In this document: positions 8,583-17,916 of the stretch, piece after piece | Layout: every line of letters starts with the position of its first letter | Position numbering within the stretch: position 1 is the stretch's first letter | Translations under genes and position numbers: made by a program | Assembly (NCBI GenBank): GCA_947470895.1 | Contig: CANIVF010000001.1 | Coordinates: 1-64,000, forward strand | Reading direction: 5' to 3' | Source of the DNA: Bacteroidota bacterium | GTDB lineage: Bacteria; Bacteroidota; Bacteroidia; Cytophagales; Cyclobacteriaceae | Length of the DNA stretch: 64,000 nucleotides | Notes under the pieces: model-generated | Seen by the model: only the letters and a program-made list of their open reading frames with translations | Database searches by the model: none | Told to the model about the DNA's origin: nothing

Positions 8583-9293
8583 TTATCGGATCAAAGACAA
8601 GTAATGAGGAAACATTTGTTTCCACACGGGCCAGTCGTGTTCAGCGTCATGGCGCACATCAAGCCAATGGTTGATCCTCTTGTTTCGTAAAATTTCTGCC
8701 ATTTTTTCGTTGGCACTCCAGCACATATCTTTTGTTCCCGTGCCTAGTACGACAAACATATCGTGAAAGAAATCACTTTGGGCGTTAGGTATAAAATCCA
8801 TGGGGTTATTGAAGTACACCTGGTCATCATAATAGCCATCTACTTGATCTATGATATCGAATGCAGCGCCCATGTTGAAAACATATTTCACCACATCCGG
8901 ATGCTTGAATGCAAATGTGGTGGCGTGATATCCTCCAAAACTACAGCCAGCAGTGGCCACACGGCCCACTCCGGTTTCGCGCTGTGCCAGAGGCACTAGT
9001 TCGTGATACAACATCTGATCATACCAATGGTGATTTTTTGCACGATCGGTCGGATGAATACTTTTGTTATACCAACTCACTTCATCAATGCCATCAACAC
9101 AATAAATTTTTACGAGGCCTTCATCTAAAAACCAATTGACACTATCTATTAATTTAAAGTCTTTGTTTTCATAATAATGTCCCATCGAGGTGGGAAACAA
9201 GATGACCGGATAGCCACGTGTGCCAAAGGCAAGGACTTCTATGTCGCGGTTCAAACTGGGCGAATACCATTTATGATAATGTTCGTGTGCCAT
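8583..9293 (-). CDS. Esterase-family alpha/beta-hydrolase, first gene of the cluster
   Basis: A 236-residue protein of the putative esterase family (feruloyl-esterase/antigen-85-like fold). There is no signal peptide, so it should be cytosolic. TAGCSFGGYHA holds nucleophile Ser118 in a GxSxG elbow, and a C-terminal HDAEHDWPVW supplies the His. The length is at the short end for the family. It begins the run of seven minus-strand genes down to 2845, all within 42 bases of each other or overlapping, and stands head-to-head with another esterase gene starting near 9389. It may release or trim an acyl group on the product of the neighbouring ligases; that is inference. Confidence 0.82.
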   Translation of the reverse strand: MAHEHYHKWYSPSLNRDIEVLAFGTRGYPVILFPTSMGHYYENKDFKLIDSVNWFLDEGLVKIYCVDGIDEVSWYNKSIHPTDRAKNHHWYDQMLYHELVPLAQRETGVGRVATAGCSFGGYHATTFAFKHPDVVKYVFNMGAAFDIIDQVDGYYDDQVYFNNPMDFIPNAQSDFFHDMFVVLGTGTKDMCWSANEKMAEILRNKRINHWLDVRHDAEHDWPVWKQMFPHYLSLIR

Positions 9294-9388
9294 ATCAATT
9301 CAATTTATAAACCTCTATTTTTGTCCTCTAATTCAGAGAAAAGTCGGAATAAAGCGGCTTAAAAATCAATTTATCGTTAAAAAAATTA

Positions 9389-10213
9389 TTGTCCTTGCCA
9401 TCTACCCCACATTACTATCTCGAAAAACTGACTGACATCCATTCCAAACTACTTGGAAGGGACACCGTGGTGGATATTTTTCTCCCATTTCAATATGAAA
9501 AGGAAGGCAAGCAGTATCCTTTACTTATCTTAAATGATGGTCAGGATAGTGAGGCTATTGATTTAAAATCCACCCTCGAAAAGCTAACTCTGAGCAAAGA
9601 CATTAACGATGTGATTGTGGTAGGTGTACATGCAGGTGACCGCATGCACGAGTATGGTGTTGCCAGCAAGGAGGATTATCTTGGTCGTGGCTCAAAAGCT
9701 AAAAATTATACCCGGTTTATCATGACCGAGTTGATTCCCTATCTTCAATATCGATATCCGATTTCAAGATTACCCGAGGAGAATTGTATTGCTGGCTTTT
9801 CGTTGGGTGGACTTTCCGCTTTGGATATTGCTTATCACAATCCCGATTATTTTGGAAAAGTAGGTGCCTTTAGTGGTTCATTCTGGTGGCGTAAGCGCGA
9901 TATGAAAAGTAAATTCTATTCTGATCATTATGATCGCATCATGCATCAGGCGGTGCGAAGAGGAAAATTTAAGCCGGGATTAAAATTCTGGTTTCAAACC
10001 GGACTGAAAGATGAGAATCACGACCGTAATAAAAATGGCGTGATTGATTCTATTGACGACACCCTTGATCTTATTGTGGAACTAACCAAAAAAGGATATC
10101 GCCCTTTTCATGATATTCAATATCTTGAACTCGAACACGGAGAACACAATCTTAAAACCTGGAAAGAAGCTATACCCCATTTTTTGAAATGGGCGTTTCA
10201 AAACAAGAAATGA
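9389..10213 (+). CDS. Esterase-family hydrolase with EF-hand-like insertion
   Basis: About 274 residues. No ATG is near the start; TTG at 9389 or 9395 both serve, the second removing two residues. The fold is the putative esterase family: CIAGFSLGGLSALD holds nucleophile Ser138 and LEHGEHNLKTW near the end supplies the His. Residues 212–223 (DRNKNGVIDSID) match an EF-hand calcium loop with ligands at positions 1, 3, 5, 9 and 12, inserted before the last part of the domain. No signal peptide is seen. It is divergent from the amidoligase operon, 95 bases away, and related to that operon's first gene, so it probably belongs to the same system. Confidence 0.82.
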   Translation: MSLPSTPHYYLEKLTDIHSKLLGRDTVVDIFLPFQYEKEGKQYPLLILNDGQDSEAIDLKSTLEKLTLSKDINDVIVVGVHAGDRMHEYGVASKEDYLGRGSKAKNYTRFIMTELIPYLQYRYPISRLPEENCIAGFSLGGLSALDIAYHNPDYFGKVGAFSGSFWWRKRDMKSKFYSDHYDRIMHQAVRRGKFKPGLKFWFQTGLKDENHDRNKNGVIDSIDDTLDLIVELTKKGYRPFHDIQYLELEHGEHNLKTWKEAIPHFLKWAFQNKK

Positions 10214-10383
10214 TTTGGCTAGCCAGATTGTTCCACTCAGATTCTGGTAAGTTTCTTTATTACTAATGCGAGTTAAATTCATTGTTCAAAAACGCTGAAA
10301 AGATTTCTCATGTAAGATATTGAGCAACTTAGTTTGTTTTTAGAGATTTTTTTTTCAATTTTCAAGAATCAAAGACTAAAGCG

Positions 10384-11199
10384 ATGAAATTCTTTACTTC
10401 TTATTTTTTCTGCCTGTTGCTTTCCGGCTACCTGCTTGCATAAGAAAAAACAGGTACATCATTAATACAAACCAAGCGATTTATTGATAAAGTTGAACTC
10501 TTTGCAGGCTCTAGTTTATCCTTTAATCACGGAAATAAATTTGTCGAAGACTATAATGATGGTGTTCTGCAAAACAAAAGGTTATTAAAGTCTGGCTTTG
10601 TTTCTGGTGTCGGGATTTATCATCCAATTAATAAGAAAATTGAAATAAACGCTCGAATAATGTGGGAACAGAAGGGAACCAAGGCTGAATTAAATCATCC
10701 ATTGAATTCTGTTAACGATAACACCATACAACAAATAATCACTAACTATACTTACAATTATTTAACAATTGGCATTGCACCTAAATTTTATATTGATTCT
10801 TCAAACAAGTTTTCAATTTCAGTCGGGGGCTATTACAGTATAATTAAAGGAAGTAATGGAGTCATACGTTATTCTGATCCTAAAAGTGGCATATCATCAA
10901 ACAAATTTAAGGGACGCGAGTGGAATGGGTTTAGTCCAAATGGAGGTATTTCTTCATCCACATTTATTTATGGATTACAAGCGTTCGAAAAAAATGATTT
11001 TGGAATTACTCTTGGGTTTTCATACTCTTTTCTATTGATAAAACAGAATTCACTAGTTATTCAATTAAACGACAGCTACGGGTTAAATGATGTCTATAAT
11101 AAAGCATATCCCGAGAACTTACCAGAAAGAAATCACAGCATAAATTTAATAGTTGGGTATGTCTACAACCGTAATACTTTAAGAAACAAGTCAAATTAA
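10384..11199 (+). pseudogene. Outer-membrane beta-barrel gene with in-frame TAA in the signal peptide
   Basis: An ATG at 10384 opens a signal peptide (MKFFTSYFFCLLLSGYLLA) that meets TAA at 10441–10443, precisely where a Bacteroidota signal peptidase site would have Gln (LLA-Q). The same frame then stays open to 11199, encoding about 250 residues of alternating hydrophobic strands (KVELFAGSSLSF…, …LIVGYVYNRN) typical of small outer-membrane porin-like barrels. CAA to TAA is a single C-to-T change. The first in-frame ATG after the stop is at 10660, deep in the barrel, so any protein from it would lack a signal. It lies 23 bases upstream of a second broken gene. A sequencing error is the alternative. 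Confidence 0.7.
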
Positions 11200-11222
11200 T
11201 TTTTACAAAAAAATCAAAGGTT

Positions 11223-13010
11223 ATGAATAAGAAAATTTACTTAATTTTTTGTCCCTTAATGATTTTGTATTCGACATTATCACGACTTTTCAATAATAAC
11301 GGCAAGTTCTATTTCTGGCACTGCTTGTCCTGTAATTGGAATAGAATATCAAGTAGATAAACCTTCAGCAGCGTGTGCGATAGTGTGGAAAATCACAAAC
11401 GGTCAAAAGCAATCATCAAGCGGGAATAAAATTATTATTAACTGGAATGACACTCTAGGTGCTATTGGTAAATTAGAGGCAACATTTGTTAACTGCGGGA
11501 ACAGCAATGACAATACTCTTGCAACACCTTTAGAGGAGCTTATTTTATCGGTTAAAGGTCAAGGTTGGGGTAATTACACGAATTCAGGAGATGTTGATTT
11601 TTGTACAACAACATCTGTCCATGTTTCCATACCTCGTATGTTTGTTCAAGGTACAGGAGGATTAGCGCAACCACCCCAGCTTGAGGTTGGTTATTCTTGG
11701 ACTATTCCACCCGGTTGGAAAGAATTATCTACTGGTAATATTAACTCAGTGATTACCACGACTAATGACATCTGGTTGCAACGTGTAGACGGCAATTGCT
11801 CGCTTTCGGGAAATCTAAAGGTTGAAGGAACGATCAATCATAAGTGTGGGTCAGCTGGTCTTTCAGCGGCAGCTACAATTACATTAAATGGAGCAAAATC
11901 TGTTGTGACCGTTGGCCCACAAGTAGGATATCCAGGGCCTAGTTATTGTAATATTAATCCCGTTACCTTTTATGCAACTCTCAATTTGCACTTGGGTGAA
12001 TTCAGGCGTATGAATGGCAATATCCTGCAAGTTGGAGCCTCGTAAGTCAAACAGCAAATAGTATTACTCTACGTCCATCAGGTACAAAGTTGGATGAGGG
12101 GATTATCAAAGCAACAGTTAAGTTCTCGTGCGGCACCTCAATTTCAAGTGGAAACTATATACCTAAATTTAATGATCCTTCGGTGACAGGCGCGGGTCCG
12201 GTGTGCTATAGTGGCACCACATTTAACGTTAACTATGCTCCACCAGGGTCTACAATAACATGGACTGCGCAACCTTCTAATCTGTTTAGTCCTTCCTCAG
12301 GAAGTTTTACCAGCATTGCAGGAGTAAATTCATTTGTTGTAAAAACAGGAACTTCCTATTTCAATGGATCAGCAACGATCAGCATTAATGTTGTTAATTC
12401 ATCATGTAACCTAAATTTTCCAAGTACCCCCATTACAGTCTGGGCGGGGCCACCCACGCAACCAGGCCCTATATCAGGTGAATTAAACCCATCGACAGGT
12501 GGCATCTATCAGTATGTTTCCACGTACCCTTCAACATCTGCAACTTATTATAATTGGATTACTCCCTATTGTAATAGCGGCTGCACTACTCCATGGAGTT
12601 GGTTCGGTGGAAATATTAATGGAATCGTAAACACGTTAACTCCTAATTTTATCGTGGGCAGTAGTTCTGGTAATCTTCAAGTAGCCGGTTATAATGGTTG
12701 TGGGGCAAGTTCTTTTAGCAAGCTAAGGGTCTTTCCGGTTTCAGGTGGGGGTGGAGGCATTCAATTAATTTCAATCTTCCCAAACCCAAGTAATCGTGAA
12801 GTTAAAGTGAATTGGAAAGAAAAAGATAAACTGAAGCCTTATGACTTGTTGTTATATGATAAAGATTCAAATAAAGTTTATGAAGCAAGTCAGCAGGAAG
12901 GTGATGAAATTATAATTCCAGTCAACCAGTTACAGAATGGTTATTACTACTTAGTTCTAACTCAAGGAGAATTACGTAGAACGCAAGCTATACTAGTGAA
13001 TCACAATTAA
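11223..13010 (+). pseudogene. Secreted PKD-like protein with sorting domain, twice frameshifted
   Basis: The signal peptide (MNKKIYLIFCPLMILYSTLS) starts at 11223. Near 11280–11290 the coding frame moves by +1 and continues as ITASSISGTACPVIGIEYQV… to about 12000. There the frame moves back, reading AYEWQYPASWSLVSQTANSI… through to the stop at 13010. Without these two shifts the product would be about 595 residues: signal peptide, several PKD/Ig-like modules, a Gly-rich linker near 12750 and a complete type A sorting domain (SIFPNPSN… ending QAILVNHN), so a type IX secretion cargo. The two shifts cancel, restoring the first frame. Open pieces are 11383–12045 and 12090–13010. It follows the broken barrel gene by 23 bases. 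Confidence 0.72.
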
Positions 13011-13025
13011 TCTTTAATGGTCTCT

Positions 13026-13064
13026 AATGACAATGCCACACAAATTTTGTGTGGCATTGTCATT
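13026..13064 (+). terminator. Strong intrinsic terminator
   Basis: A perfect 19-base inverted repeat (AATGACAATGCCACACAAA and its complement) with a one-base loop is followed by TTTGTT. It lies 16 bases after the stop of the frameshifted secreted-protein gene. Confidence 0.85.
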
Positions 13065-13209
13065 TTTGTTAATCAAGTAAACTTAGGTCTGGTTATTACC
13101 AAAACACTAATAAAAATGATGCAAATTTCGTTGAAAGAGTCGATTTCTTCCGTCAAAAGGCGATAATGGATGCGATTAAATTGTGATTTAATATCAACAG
13201 TTTACTGCC

Positions 13210-13217
13210 TAACTTTG
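13210..13217 (+). promoter_or_regulatory. Possible -7 promoter element for the HAD phosphatase
   Basis: TAACTTTG fits the Bacteroidota -7 consensus TAnnTTTG and lies 46 bases before the ATG at 13263. The nearest upstream TTG (13181–13183) leaves a 26-base spacer, longer than usual, so support is only partial. Confidence 0.35.
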
Positions 13218-13262
13218 AAATCATTAACTATTATTTTATTTAAAATGATATAATTTTCAAAC

Positions 13263-13886
13263 ATGACTTCAAAAGTAGACACCATCATTTTCGATTTAGG
13301 CGCAGTGCTTATTGATTGGAACCCCAGACATCTTTACAGAAAGATTTTTAAAACCGAAGAGGAGATCACCTGGTTTCTTGAAAACATTTGTACGCATGAG
13401 TGGAATGAAAAACAAGATGCCGGTAGATCATTTGAAGAAGCCACTGAGGAGATGCTTCAGAAATTTCCCGAACATGAACATGCCATTCGTGCGTGGTATG
13501 GTCGCTGGCAGGAAACCATGAATGGCCCGATACAAGGAACGGTGGATATCTTAAAGGAAATCAGAGATTCAAAAAAATATCGTTTATATGCGCTTACCAA
13601 TTGGTCGGAGCAAACATTTCCGTGGGCATTGGAGCAATTTGAATTCCTTCATTGGTTTGAGGGTATTGTGGTTTCGGGTCATGAAAAAACACGCAAACCA
13701 TTTCCTGAGTTCTTTCAGATTTTGTTTGACCGTTATAAAGTAAATCCAGCCAGTTCGTTATTTATTGACGATAGCTTACGAAACATTGAAGGAGCCAAAC
13801 TAGTAGGCTTGCCAGGAATTCACTTTCAATCACCCGAGCAATTGAAGGAAGAGTTGGAAAAGATTAAAATCATTGCAGTGAAGTAG
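13263..13886 (+). CDS. HAD-family phosphatase, YihX-like
   Basis: A 207-residue soluble haloacid-dehalogenase-family hydrolase. IIFDLGAVLIDWNP near residue 8 gives the nucleophile Asp in the FDLG form common to the YihX/epoxide-hydrolase-like subgroup. YALTNWS near 114 is motif II, GHEKTRKPFPEFF around 140 supplies the motif III Lys, and LFIDDSLRNIEGA near 173 the metal-binding Asp pair. Relatives dephosphorylate sugar phosphates such as glucose 1-phosphate; the substrate here is not known. It stands alone between a strong terminator and the WG-repeat gene. Confidence 0.85.
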   Translation: MTSKVDTIIFDLGAVLIDWNPRHLYRKIFKTEEEITWFLENICTHEWNEKQDAGRSFEEATEEMLQKFPEHEHAIRAWYGRWQETMNGPIQGTVDILKEIRDSKKYRLYALTNWSEQTFPWALEQFEFLHWFEGIVVSGHEKTRKPFPEFFQILFDRYKVNPASSLFIDDSLRNIEGAKLVGLPGIHFQSPEQLKEELEKIKIIAVK

Positions 13887-13955
13887 TTCGATAAAAAATC
13901 CGTACTGGTACGGATGAATGATAATTTTATAAGCCATTACTTTATTAAAAAAAAT

Positions 13956-14822
13956 ATGACTTCACGTATTATATTCGGATTCTGCCTCGTATTCCTATCG
14001 ATAAGTGCTTTCTCACAATTGGAAGCCAAAAAGGCAGCTAATGGAAAATTTGGGTTTACCAATGACGAAGAATGGGCCATCCAGCCGATTTATGATGAGG
14101 TCATGGAATTTTACGACTATTCCTATGCATTTGTAAAACTAAAGGGCAAGTGGGGTCTCATCGACCAACAAGGAAAAACAATACTGCCATTCGAATACAG
14201 CAAAGTACTCGAAGAAGAGTATCTATTCGGTGATGAGGAAAATAAAGTCGTTGTAAAAAAAGGTAAATATGGAATCGTTAGTCGATTTCAAGGAAAAGTA
14301 TTGGTAGAATGTGTCTATGAAAAGTCGTTCTCCTATACGGATGATATTCTACCTTACTTCGGCAACGTATCTGTGGTATATCGTAACAATAAAGCCGGGT
14401 TGCTTAATGAAAAAGGAGTAGAGGTAGTGCCTTGTATTTTTGATGGGGGCAAAGAACCTTTTAAAGACATGCATCTTGATGTTTATGTTTTGGCAAAGCA
14501 AAACAAAAAATCAGGCTTGGTCGATACGGTTGGTAATTTGGTAGTACCGTGCGCATACGATGAGATAAAGACCACCGAGAATTTTGATCTTCTGGACGTT
14601 GTGAGTAACAAGAAGCATGGACTTTTTTCATTAACAACCAGGAAGGAAATTGTTGCCCCGCTCTATGATGAACCCATCTGGTTCGATGAGGAATATGCTT
14701 ATGTTCGATTAAACAAAAAGTATGGAATAATTGATAAGAGTGGTAAAATCATTGTTCCTATCACTTATTTTGGTGATGATGACGCTTGGATAGAGTTAGA
14801 TCGAATAAAGCAGAAAAACTGA
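13956..14822 (+). CDS. Exported WG-repeat protein
   Basis: I start at the ATG at 13956, giving 288 residues and a clear signal peptide (MTSRIIFGFCLVFLSISAFSQ); 14 codons open upstream would precede it. The rest is about seven WG-type repeats of some 35–40 residues, such as KGKWGLIDQQGKTILPFEY, KGKYGIVSRFQGK, NKKSGLVDTVGN and NKKYGIIDKSGK. Such repeats form beta-sheet units and are common in Bacteroidota surface or periplasmic proteins with no known enzyme activity. It converges with the ornithine aminotransferase gene, with one base between the two stops. Confidence 0.82.
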   Translation: MTSRIIFGFCLVFLSISAFSQLEAKKAANGKFGFTNDEEWAIQPIYDEVMEFYDYSYAFVKLKGKWGLIDQQGKTILPFEYSKVLEEEYLFGDEENKVVVKKGKYGIVSRFQGKVLVECVYEKSFSYTDDILPYFGNVSVVYRNNKAGLLNEKGVEVVPCIFDGGKEPFKDMHLDVYVLAKQNKKSGLVDTVGNLVVPCAYDEIKTTENFDLLDVVSNKKHGLFSLTTRKEIVAPLYDEPIWFDEEYAYVRLNKKYGIIDKSGKIIVPITYFGDDDAWIELDRIKQKN

Positions 14823-14823
14823 C

Positions 14824-16062
14824 TCATTTCTTAAAGTTCAACACACACTTCTCGATAATATCACAACACTCATGAATTTGCTCTTCGGTAATCACTAATG
14901 GTGGAGCGAGTCGAATAATATTGCCGTGCGTGGGCTTGGCTAACAGTCCATGCTCAGCAAACTTCAAACACAGGTTCCAGGCTGTTTCGCTTTCGGGTGA
15001 ATCGTTGATTATGATTGCGTTAAGCAAACCTTTACCACGAACCAGTTTGATTAAATCTGATTTTACTTTCAGCGCATTCATCCGCTGGCGGAATACCGTC
15101 CCCAGCTTTTCGGCATTGGCTGCAAGGTTTTCATCTTTCACCACCTGCAACGCTTCCATCACCACAGCAGCGGCCATCGGATTGCCACCAAAAGTAGAAC
15201 CATGCTCACCCGGCTTGATCACTAACATAATGTCATCATCAGCCAGTACTACTGAAATTGGTAATACGCCTCCCGACAGCGCTTTACCTAAAATCAATAA
15301 ATCGGGACGTACGCCTTCATGATCGGAAGCCAACATTTTACCCGTGCGTGCAATACCAGTTTGAATCTCATCCATCATCAACAACACGTTATGCTTCTTG
15401 CATAAATCGGCTGCTGCCTTCAGGTATCCATATTTCGGAACATACACACCTGCCTCTCCTTGAATGGGTTCAATCCAAAGCCCGCATACGTTGGGATTTT
15501 TTAAAGCTTTTTCAATGGCTTCAATATTGTCGTAATCGATAATCTCAAAGCCTGGCATGAATGGACCAAAACCATTTCGGGATGATGGATCGGTTGAAGC
15601 AGAAATGATTGACGTTGTTCTGCCGTGAAAATTTTTCTTTACGGCAACAATCACCGCTTCATTATCAGGAATTCCTTTTTTGGTATAACCCCATTTACGG
15701 GCAAGTTTAATCGCGGTTTCATTTGCTTCCGCACCGCTATTCATAAACAGAGCCTTATTATATCCAAACGTTTCGCAAACGTATTTTTCAGCTATACCCA
15801 ATTTATCATTGTAGAAGGCGCGTGATGTCAGTGTTAGTTCCTTAGCTTGTTCAATCAATGCATTGATGATGCGCGGATGACAATGTCCCTGGTTAACGGC
15901 ACTATATGCAGAAAGAAAATCGAAGTAACGTTTACCCTCCACGTCCCATAAAAACACACCTTCACCTTTGTTCAATACAACTTCAAGCGGATGGTAGTTG
16001 TGGGCACCATACTTCTCTTCTAACCCGATCGCCTCGTGGCTTGATGTAATTGTGGAACCCAT
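14824..16062 (-). CDS. rocD: Ornithine–oxo-acid aminotransferase
   Basis: A 412-residue class III PLP-dependent aminotransferase, the usual length for RocD. I choose the ATG at 16062 ([20 protein letters not shown]); a TTG five codons earlier is the alternative. [44 protein letters not shown] and [13 protein letters not shown] (with the Schiff-base Lys) are diagnostic. It moves the delta-amino group of ornithine to 2-oxoglutarate, giving glutamate semialdehyde for proline or glutamate. No arginase or other arginine gene is nearby. A TAACTTTG element sits just upstream on this strand. Confidence 0.93.
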   Translation of the reverse strand: MGSTITSSHEAIGLEEKYGAHNYHPLEVVLNKGEGVFLWDVEGKRYFDFLSAYSAVNQGHCHPRIINALIEQAKELTLTSRAFYNDKLGIAEKYVCETFGYNKALFMNSGAEANETAIKLARKWGYTKKGIPDNEAVIVAVKKNFHGRTTSIISASTDPSSRNGFGPFMPGFEIIDYDNIEAIEKALKNPNVCGLWIEPIQGEAGVYVPKYGYLKAAADLCKKHNVLLMMDEIQTGIARTGKMLASDHEGVRPDLLILGKALSGGVLPISVVLADDDIMLVIKPGEHGSTFGGNPMAAAVVMEALQVVKDENLAANAEKLGTVFRQRMNALKVKSDLIKLVRGKGLLNAIIINDSPESETAWNLCLKFAEHGLLAKPTHGNIIRLAPPLVITEEQIHECCDIIEKCVLNFKK

Positions 16063-16084
16063 ATATTTGAAATTCAATGAGTTT

Positions 16085-16092
16085 CAAAGTTA
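16085..16092 (-). promoter_or_regulatory. Possible -7 promoter element for rocD
   Basis: On the minus strand this reads TAACTTTG, an exact match to TAnnTTTG, about 23 bases before the rocD ATG. I do not see a well-spaced TTG upstream, so the -33 half is unsupported. Confidence 0.4.
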
Positions 16093-16124
16093 ATCATTCT
16101 GCCATAAAGGGCCTAAGAAATCAG

Positions 16125-16154
16125 TTGCTACCAACTTGAAATGATCTAAATTTG
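16125..16154 (+). promoter_or_regulatory. Bacteroidota-type promoter for rmuC, likely near-leaderless
   Basis: TTG (16125–16127), a 19-base spacer and TAAATTTG (16147–16154) fit the -33/-7 pattern of Bacteroidota primary-sigma promoters. The ATG of rmuC is at 16160, only five bases past the -7 box, so the transcript would begin at or very near the start codon. Confidence 0.6.
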
Positions 16155-16159
16155 CCGCA

Positions 16160-17476
16160 ATGGAAATTACACTTTTGGTGGTTGGATTAGTTGCCGGTGC
16201 TTTGGCTGGTTGGTTGATAGCCCGATTTAAGTTTCAGGCTGATAACAACCAGAATTTATCCGGTATTTTGCTTGAACAGGAAAAGGTTAGAGCGGCCAAC
16301 GCGCAAGCCATTGAATTAAAGCGTGAATTAGAAATTAGCCGCAACAAGGTTATAGAATTAAACAATAGTCTTTCCACCGCCGAAGCAGATTATCGGAACC
16401 TTCAGGAAAAACTTAGCGATCAGAAAAAGGAACTCGATACTATTCAGGAAAAATTTGCAGTTCAGTTTAAAAATCTGGCCAACGACATCTTTGAAGAGAA
16501 AAGCAAGAAATTTACCGATCAGAATAAATCTAACATATTCGATTTGCTGAAACCTTTAGGTGAAAAGATTATAGAGTTTGAAAGAAGAGTGGAGGCAACA
16601 CACAAAGACACGATCGCACGCAACTCTGCTTTACGAGAACAACTTGAAAACCTGCAACGATTAAATGTGCAGATGACACGTGAAGCTGAAAATTTAACAC
16701 GAGCACTCAAAGGTGATTCTAAAACACAAGGTGCGTGGGGCGAATTCATCCTCGAAAGCATTTTGGAAAAATCGGGTTTGGAAAAGGACCGCGAGTATTT
16801 TGTGCAGGAATCATTCACTACAGCTGAGGGAAGATTCAGACCGGATGTGATCATACGCCTACCAGAGAATCGCCATGTCATCATCGACTCAAAAGTAAGT
16901 TTGACTGCATATAATAATTTTGTGAACAGCGAAAGCGAAGAACAAAAAGTAATTGCCTTAAAGGCACACTTGCTTTCTATCCGCCAGCACATGAAAGGAT
17001 TGGGCGATAAAAATTATCAGAACATCTCTGAAGCCAATCTGGATTTTATCATCATGTTTATTCCTATCGAGCCCGCATACATTCTGGCCATTCAAAGCGA
17101 TCGAAACTTGTATGAGGAGGCCCTTGAAAAACGGATTGTATTTGTGAGCCCTACACTTTTGATTCCTTCACTTCAGTTAATCAAGAATGTTTGGAAACAG
17201 GAATACCAAAACCGACATGTACTTGATATCGCCAACAAAGCGGGTGATCTGTACGATAAGTTTGTTGGCTTTACAGAAGACTTGATCATGCTCGGCAAGC
17301 ATCTCGATACTTCGAAAAAATTCTATGAAGATTCTATGAAAAAAATTTCTGTGGGAAGTGGTAATATTGTTAGACGCGTAGAGGAAATTAAAAAATTAGG
17401 AGCCAAAGCCAGCAAGGCTATTGATGCGAAACTATTAAGCCGCTCGGAAGACCAGGCGGATTTGTTTGAAAAATAA
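16160..17476 (+). CDS. rmuC: DNA recombination protein RmuC
   Basis: A 438-residue protein. Residues ~1–22 are a membrane anchor (LLVVGLVAGALAGWLIARF), followed by a long coiled coil to about 115 and the RmuC nuclease-like domain. QGAWGEFILESILEKSGLE, FRPDVIIRLPENRHVIIDSK and FIPIEPAYILAI are family blocks; the DVI…DSK pattern is that of PD-(D/E)XK-like nucleases. RmuC limits inversions at short inverted repeats in E. coli. The promoter just upstream would give a nearly leaderless message. Confidence 0.92.
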   Translation: MEITLLVVGLVAGALAGWLIARFKFQADNNQNLSGILLEQEKVRAANAQAIELKRELEISRNKVIELNNSLSTAEADYRNLQEKLSDQKKELDTIQEKFAVQFKNLANDIFEEKSKKFTDQNKSNIFDLLKPLGEKIIEFERRVEATHKDTIARNSALREQLENLQRLNVQMTREAENLTRALKGDSKTQGAWGEFILESILEKSGLEKDREYFVQESFTTAEGRFRPDVIIRLPENRHVIIDSKVSLTAYNNFVNSESEEQKVIALKAHLLSIRQHMKGLGDKNYQNISEANLDFIIMFIPIEPAYILAIQSDRNLYEEALEKRIVFVSPTLLIPSLQLIKNVWKQEYQNRHVLDIANKAGDLYDKFVGFTEDLIMLGKHLDTSKKFYEDSMKKISVGSGNIVRRVEEIKKLGAKASKAIDAKLLSRSEDQADLFEK

Positions 17477-17488
17477 ATTATACTAAAT

Positions 17489-17860
17489 ATGAAAAATCTG
17501 ATTTTTGTTTTTGTTGCTCTGCTTAGTATTTCTTGTACATCTACCAAAACAAGTAAAGGTGTAATCACTCCTTCGGGCAATTGGGATTTTACCGTGACAG
17601 GTACTCCTGACGGAAATTTTACTGGTTTGATGAGTATTGTTTCAGAAAATAATCTTTACTCTGCAAAATTGACGGCCTCGGGAAGCGAAATTATCATTTA
17701 TAAATTTACCTGGGATGAACCCACTAAAAAAGTTGGAGGTGAGTTCAACTATTCAGGCTATACGGTATTACTAAATGCCGCCATGGCGGAAGAAGAAATA
17801 ACTGGGATTATGTCTGCGGAGGGAATGAATTTCCCTTTCAAGGCCACGAAGAAGAAGTAA
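17489..17860 (+). CDS. Small lipoprotein of unknown function
   Basis: A 123-residue protein with a lipoprotein signal (MKNLIFVFVALLSISC, lipidated Cys16). The mature part alternates beta-strand-like segments (GNWDFTVTGTPDGNFTG, GEFNYSGYTVLLNAAMAEEE, EITGIMSAEGMNFPFKATKKK), suggesting a small beta-barrel or sandwich. I recall similar short proteins in Bacteroidota but no assigned role. It starts 12 bases after rmuC and may be co-transcribed with it. Confidence 0.72.
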   Translation: MKNLIFVFVALLSISCTSTKTSKGVITPSGNWDFTVTGTPDGNFTGLMSIVSENNLYSAKLTASGSEIIIYKFTWDEPTKKVGGEFNYSGYTVLLNAAMAEEEITGIMSAEGMNFPFKATKKK

Positions 17861-17916
17861 CATTTTATGGCCACGATGGCTTGATGAACAGATAACCAAC
17901 TTTCAACAATAAAAAG

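Noticed and set aside
10214-10383. Extra gene between the esterase and the broken barrel
   Set aside because: Frames on both strands are short and lack a credible start; the one long minus-strand frame is the shadow of the esterase end.
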